Shown piece after piece: positions 61,391 through 64,000 of a stretch of DNA of 64,000 bases. The notes beneath the pieces are model-generated. The model had not been told where the DNA came from. It searched no databases and saw only the letters and a list, made by a program, of their open reading frames with translations. The translations under genes were made by a program, and so were the position numbers. Source of the stretch: Impatiens glandulifera (lineage: Eukaryota; Streptophyta; Magnoliopsida; Ericales; Balsaminaceae); NCBI RefSeq assembly GCF_907164915.1, contig NC_061867.1, positions 44,736,242 through 44,800,241 on the forward strand, given 5' to 3'. The stretch's first letter is position 1, and each line of letters starts with the position of its first letter.

Positions 61391-61989
61391 TTTTTTTCGC
61401 CAACATTGTTTATCACATTTGGATGGAGAGAAACGCTAGAGCCTTCTTAAGAGTCCGATACAACGCGGATACAATATGAAACAATATCATAACCGACGAC
61501 AACTCTCTCATCCGAACGTGGAGGCGTATTCCCACAAACGATAAGAATTGATTAATTTGTGAAAACTAGAACATCGCTTACGAGAAAGTCACCCTCACCA
61601 CTAATTTTATTGCACTCTAATTCTCAATTCTCATTTTTTATTTGTTATCTCTTTTTTTATTAATGTCCTTCATTCAGTTTTTTTACTCCTATTTCATTTG
61701 AACTCGTGTAACTCCTTTTCCCTTTTGTGCATTTTTATTTAATTGATGTTACGTCGTCCTTCACAAAAAAAAATGTTTATACTCTTACAATGAAAGATAT
61801 GTATTGTTCCTCTTTGTGTGACCTTATATGCAATTCACTTGGTCGCACTAGATCGAGAGGCCACAATTGCATACTACTAGAGTGACAATTTTTGGCTCAT
61901 TTCCTTATGGAGTATGCTTTTCCATGATGAATCGACCATGCTTTGTGACCCATAGCTCTATTGGAAGGGGTTGAGTGTAACTCATCCCA
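61391..61989. other. Intergenic DNA, nothing recognised
   Basis: The part at about 61410-61600 is less AT-rich (CGATACAACGCGGATAC, ACGTGGAGGCG) and may be an old mobile-element scrap, but no reading frame or repeat was recognised. Confidence 0.35.
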
Positions 61990-61997
61990 ACCATTCT

Positions 61998-63596
61998 TAG
62001 GGTCGGTCCTAAGGATTGGGGCATAATGCAAATTTAAATTTTGTGGCCCCTAAAATTGTAAACAATTTTTTTTGTTATTTTTTAAAATTGTAATAATATA
62101 AAATAAGATATAAATTTTTAATATATTATGTTAGGATCTAGATCGCGGATGGCGGACCGGGGTCCAGCCGGATAGTACTTTCTGACAACACTCAACGGTT
62201 GGCGTTAATTCGGTTAAGAATTAACACCGGTTTCAATACTGCACAAACTATCACAAATCCTTGAACCGAGTTCAAGTGCGGAAGTGGTTTGTTTTAGGTT
62301 GAAGCAACGCACACACATGATGGATAAAGATAGGATCTGGAGAGTATTGGTTTGGAGATTGTCGGTTGAGAATTAGTGATGCGGTAGGAATAGTATAGGT
62401 CGGTTAGAATATGGAACCGGTTAGAGTATGAAGAGTCGGTTAGAGTGTGGAACCGGAAGAAGGTAAAGTACAAGACAGGTTTTTATGGATGTTCGGAGAT
62501 AAACTCCTACGTCACCCCTTCTTCTCAAACCACGAGAAGGGTATTCACTAAGGAATACACAAACACAATACACGATCGAGTCTTATTGACTGCTCGATAA
62601 TCACTCTTACAATTCTCACAGAAATTGTAACACAAACACACTCAAGCTTTGAATCTTAGAGAGATAAACACTTTGTAAGTTGTTCTTGCTCTTTCTTAGC
62701 GTTTGTTCACTTGTTTTTCAAAAAGCTTATGTGTTCAACTTCTCCATCTTCTCCTTTTATAGGTGAAAATGTGCCAACGGTCACATTTCTTCAACGGATA
62801 GCTTCAGAGGTTCAGCATAGCATTAAATGCGGTTTAGGCTTCCGAGGCATGAAGCAGACCGGCTCTGATTTTTCTTTGCTTGATTATGGCAACTGTCGGT
62901 TGGACAATTGCCTGCACCTGGGAGATTGCTCCTTTGACTTGTACCAAAATGGTAACTGTTTCTTCAGGCAATCTTCTGCAGCCTGCAGCATATCATCAGA
63001 CTTATACCAAAATAGTAATGTCACAGTCTGATCCTTTGATGTCATCTTCTGCATATACCCAAAGTGTCTGTTTGCACCAATTTGTAAACTACTCTTTATT
63101 TGATATCTTTTACTTCTTTCTTTTTAAGTAGTCTTCTCGTTTGGATTTGAATGGTTCATTCCAACTTATCAGGTTAGCCGGTTGTGCAGTTCAACCGGAC
63201 AGCTTCCGGTTCTGGATTTGTCTCTTCTGGCCGGTTTGAGATCTTTGTCGTTCAGGTTGTTCTGTTCAACCGGATAGCTTCAGTTTGTTCATCTGTTTCT
63301 TCTAGCCGGTTTGATTACTTGACCGGTTGTGATTCCTGACCGTTCCTACACAATAGGTTTATTAAGTTAAGCTTTTTATTTGACCGTTCAATCTTATCTA
63401 ACATATTATAATACGCAAATCAAAGATAAAAAGTTATATATATTGTATAATATATATTTAATATGAAAAGAAAAAGAAAGGAAAAATTAAGATTTAATAA
63501 TATTATTATATATTGGAAAATGGGGCCTATAAAAGTAGGGGGCTACAAAGGTTGAAGGTCTATGTGCATATGTTGTCTTACTCTAGGACCGGCCTG
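61998..63596. mobile_element. hAT-like element with nested solo LTR
   Basis: The left end TAGGGTCGGTCCTAAG and the reverse complement of the right end CAGGCCGGTCCTAGAG are inverted repeats with few mismatches. The 8-bp flanks ACCATTCT (61990-61997) and ACCATACT (63597-63604) differ at one base, the target-duplication size of hAT elements. Without the nested LTR the element is only about 320 bp and non-coding, so it is a miniature. Words such as GTGGCCCC and GGGGCCTA lie subterminally. Confidence 0.8.
62129..63403 (-). mobile_element. Solo LTR nested in the hAT-like element
   Basis: A 1275-bp unit beginning TGTTAGGAT and ending ATCTAACA is flanked by a perfect 5-bp target duplication TATTA (62124-62128 and 63404-63408). 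On the minus strand a TATA-like CCTATAAAAGGAG (about 62763) is followed by a transcript-like leader and AATTGTAAGAGTG, giving the LTR orientation. There is no internal domain, primer site or purine tract, so unequal recombination between two LTRs most likely removed the rest. It has more GC and more CCGGTT motifs than the host element. The ORFs at 62711-63131 lie inside it and are not genes. Confidence 0.88.
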
Positions 63597-63604
63597 ACCA
63601 TACT

Positions 63605-64000
63605 CTTGACATTAGTCAACTTGTATTCTTACACTTGTTGTCGTAATTTCTACTCATTGTTGTGTAATTAAGGTTCAGATTCATTACCTTATAAAATGAT
63701 TTGACGTAACCATCTCACAAAGCCTATCATTTTTATGTTGCTTGTGTTTCATCATGTTTCAGATGCTATTGATGAAAAATGGTGTAATCTGGAGTAATAT
63801 TTCTTAATCCTACAACATTTGTCTTTAAGAAGAGGAGATCCTTATTCACCATTGTGAAATGACTTAACATGGAACTAATGGCTAGAAATGTAGCTAGAAA
63901 TGTAATAATTTGATCGATTGCATAATCCCGCAGTAGGAACGGAACCGAGAAAGTATACATAACAGAAAATTCTTAAATTCTTTTTCTATTCTATTAGTAT
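63605..64000. other. End of window, nothing recognised
   Basis: A 64-codon minus-strand frame (63766-63960) shows no domain. The sequence continues beyond the window. Confidence 0.35.

Noticed and set aside
62711..63131. Two overlapping ORFs of 83-106 codons
   Set aside because: They lie wholly within the solo LTR and match no protein family; the LTR is transcribed on the opposite strand.

Overview
The window is AT-rich nuclear DNA from a flowering plant, most likely a eudicot. The evidence is spliced genes with GT..AG introns, a BRUTUS-type E3 ligase, a plant GT14 glycosyltransferase, a Ser-rich plant-specific protein, and a dense mix of plant transposable elements (Ty1/copia, Ty3/gypsy, TRIM, LINE, SINE, hAT, CACTA, Helitron, Tourist-like MITEs). 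The species cannot be named from the sequence.

Only three genes look intact. (1) 562-1263, minus: a one-exon, Ser-rich protein resembling the MAKR-like / uncharacterised plant family. (2) 18930-34399, minus: a complete BRUTUS (BTS) iron-sensing E3 ligase. I joined 14 exons by hand; they give an uninterrupted frame of 1218 codons with three hemerythrin repeats, then CHY, CTCHY, RING and zinc-ribbon domains. (3) 52096-55333, plus: a two-exon GT14 (Core-2/I-branching, DUF266) glycosyltransferase of 436 aa. A fourth coding trace (42459-42935) is a broken AGCVIII kinase fragment that seems to be carried inside a Tourist-like TIR element.

Layout. 1-8.9 kb: the MAKR-like gene, then an internally deleted Ty3/gypsy element with intact LTR ends and a CATTG target duplication, inserted in a copia gag relic, then a Tourist-like MITE. 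8.9-18.9 kb: AT-rich, with a Helitron copy, an (AAT)n-centred palindrome, a tRNA-like relic, a LINE relic and a SINE with a 16-bp target duplication. 18.9-34.4 kb: BTS, whose introns hold a LINE piece, a copia RT piece, a MITE and two TRIM-sized LTR elements. 34.9-39.6 kb: two hAT-like elements just upstream of BTS, then a Helitron-related copy expanded by a degenerate array of about 2.4 kb. 41.5-44.3 kb: an LTR relic, the kinase-carrying TIR element and a third Helitron copy in reverse. 45.4 kb: a short TTAGGG tract. 46.8-49.4 kb: a CACTA-like element with TIRs of about 345 bp, enclosing a minisatellite and an organelle-like insert. 52.1-55.3 kb: GT14. 56.3-57.1 kb: LINE relic. 59.3-61.4 kb: a striking head-to-head inverted array of ACGT-centred short repeats. 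62.0-63.6 kb: a hAT-like element with a solo LTR nested inside, both with target duplications.

The three genes show no functional link. The most unusual structures are the inverted ACGT array, the Helitron family with a doubled 5' module and array expansion, and the CACTA-like and Pack-type captures.
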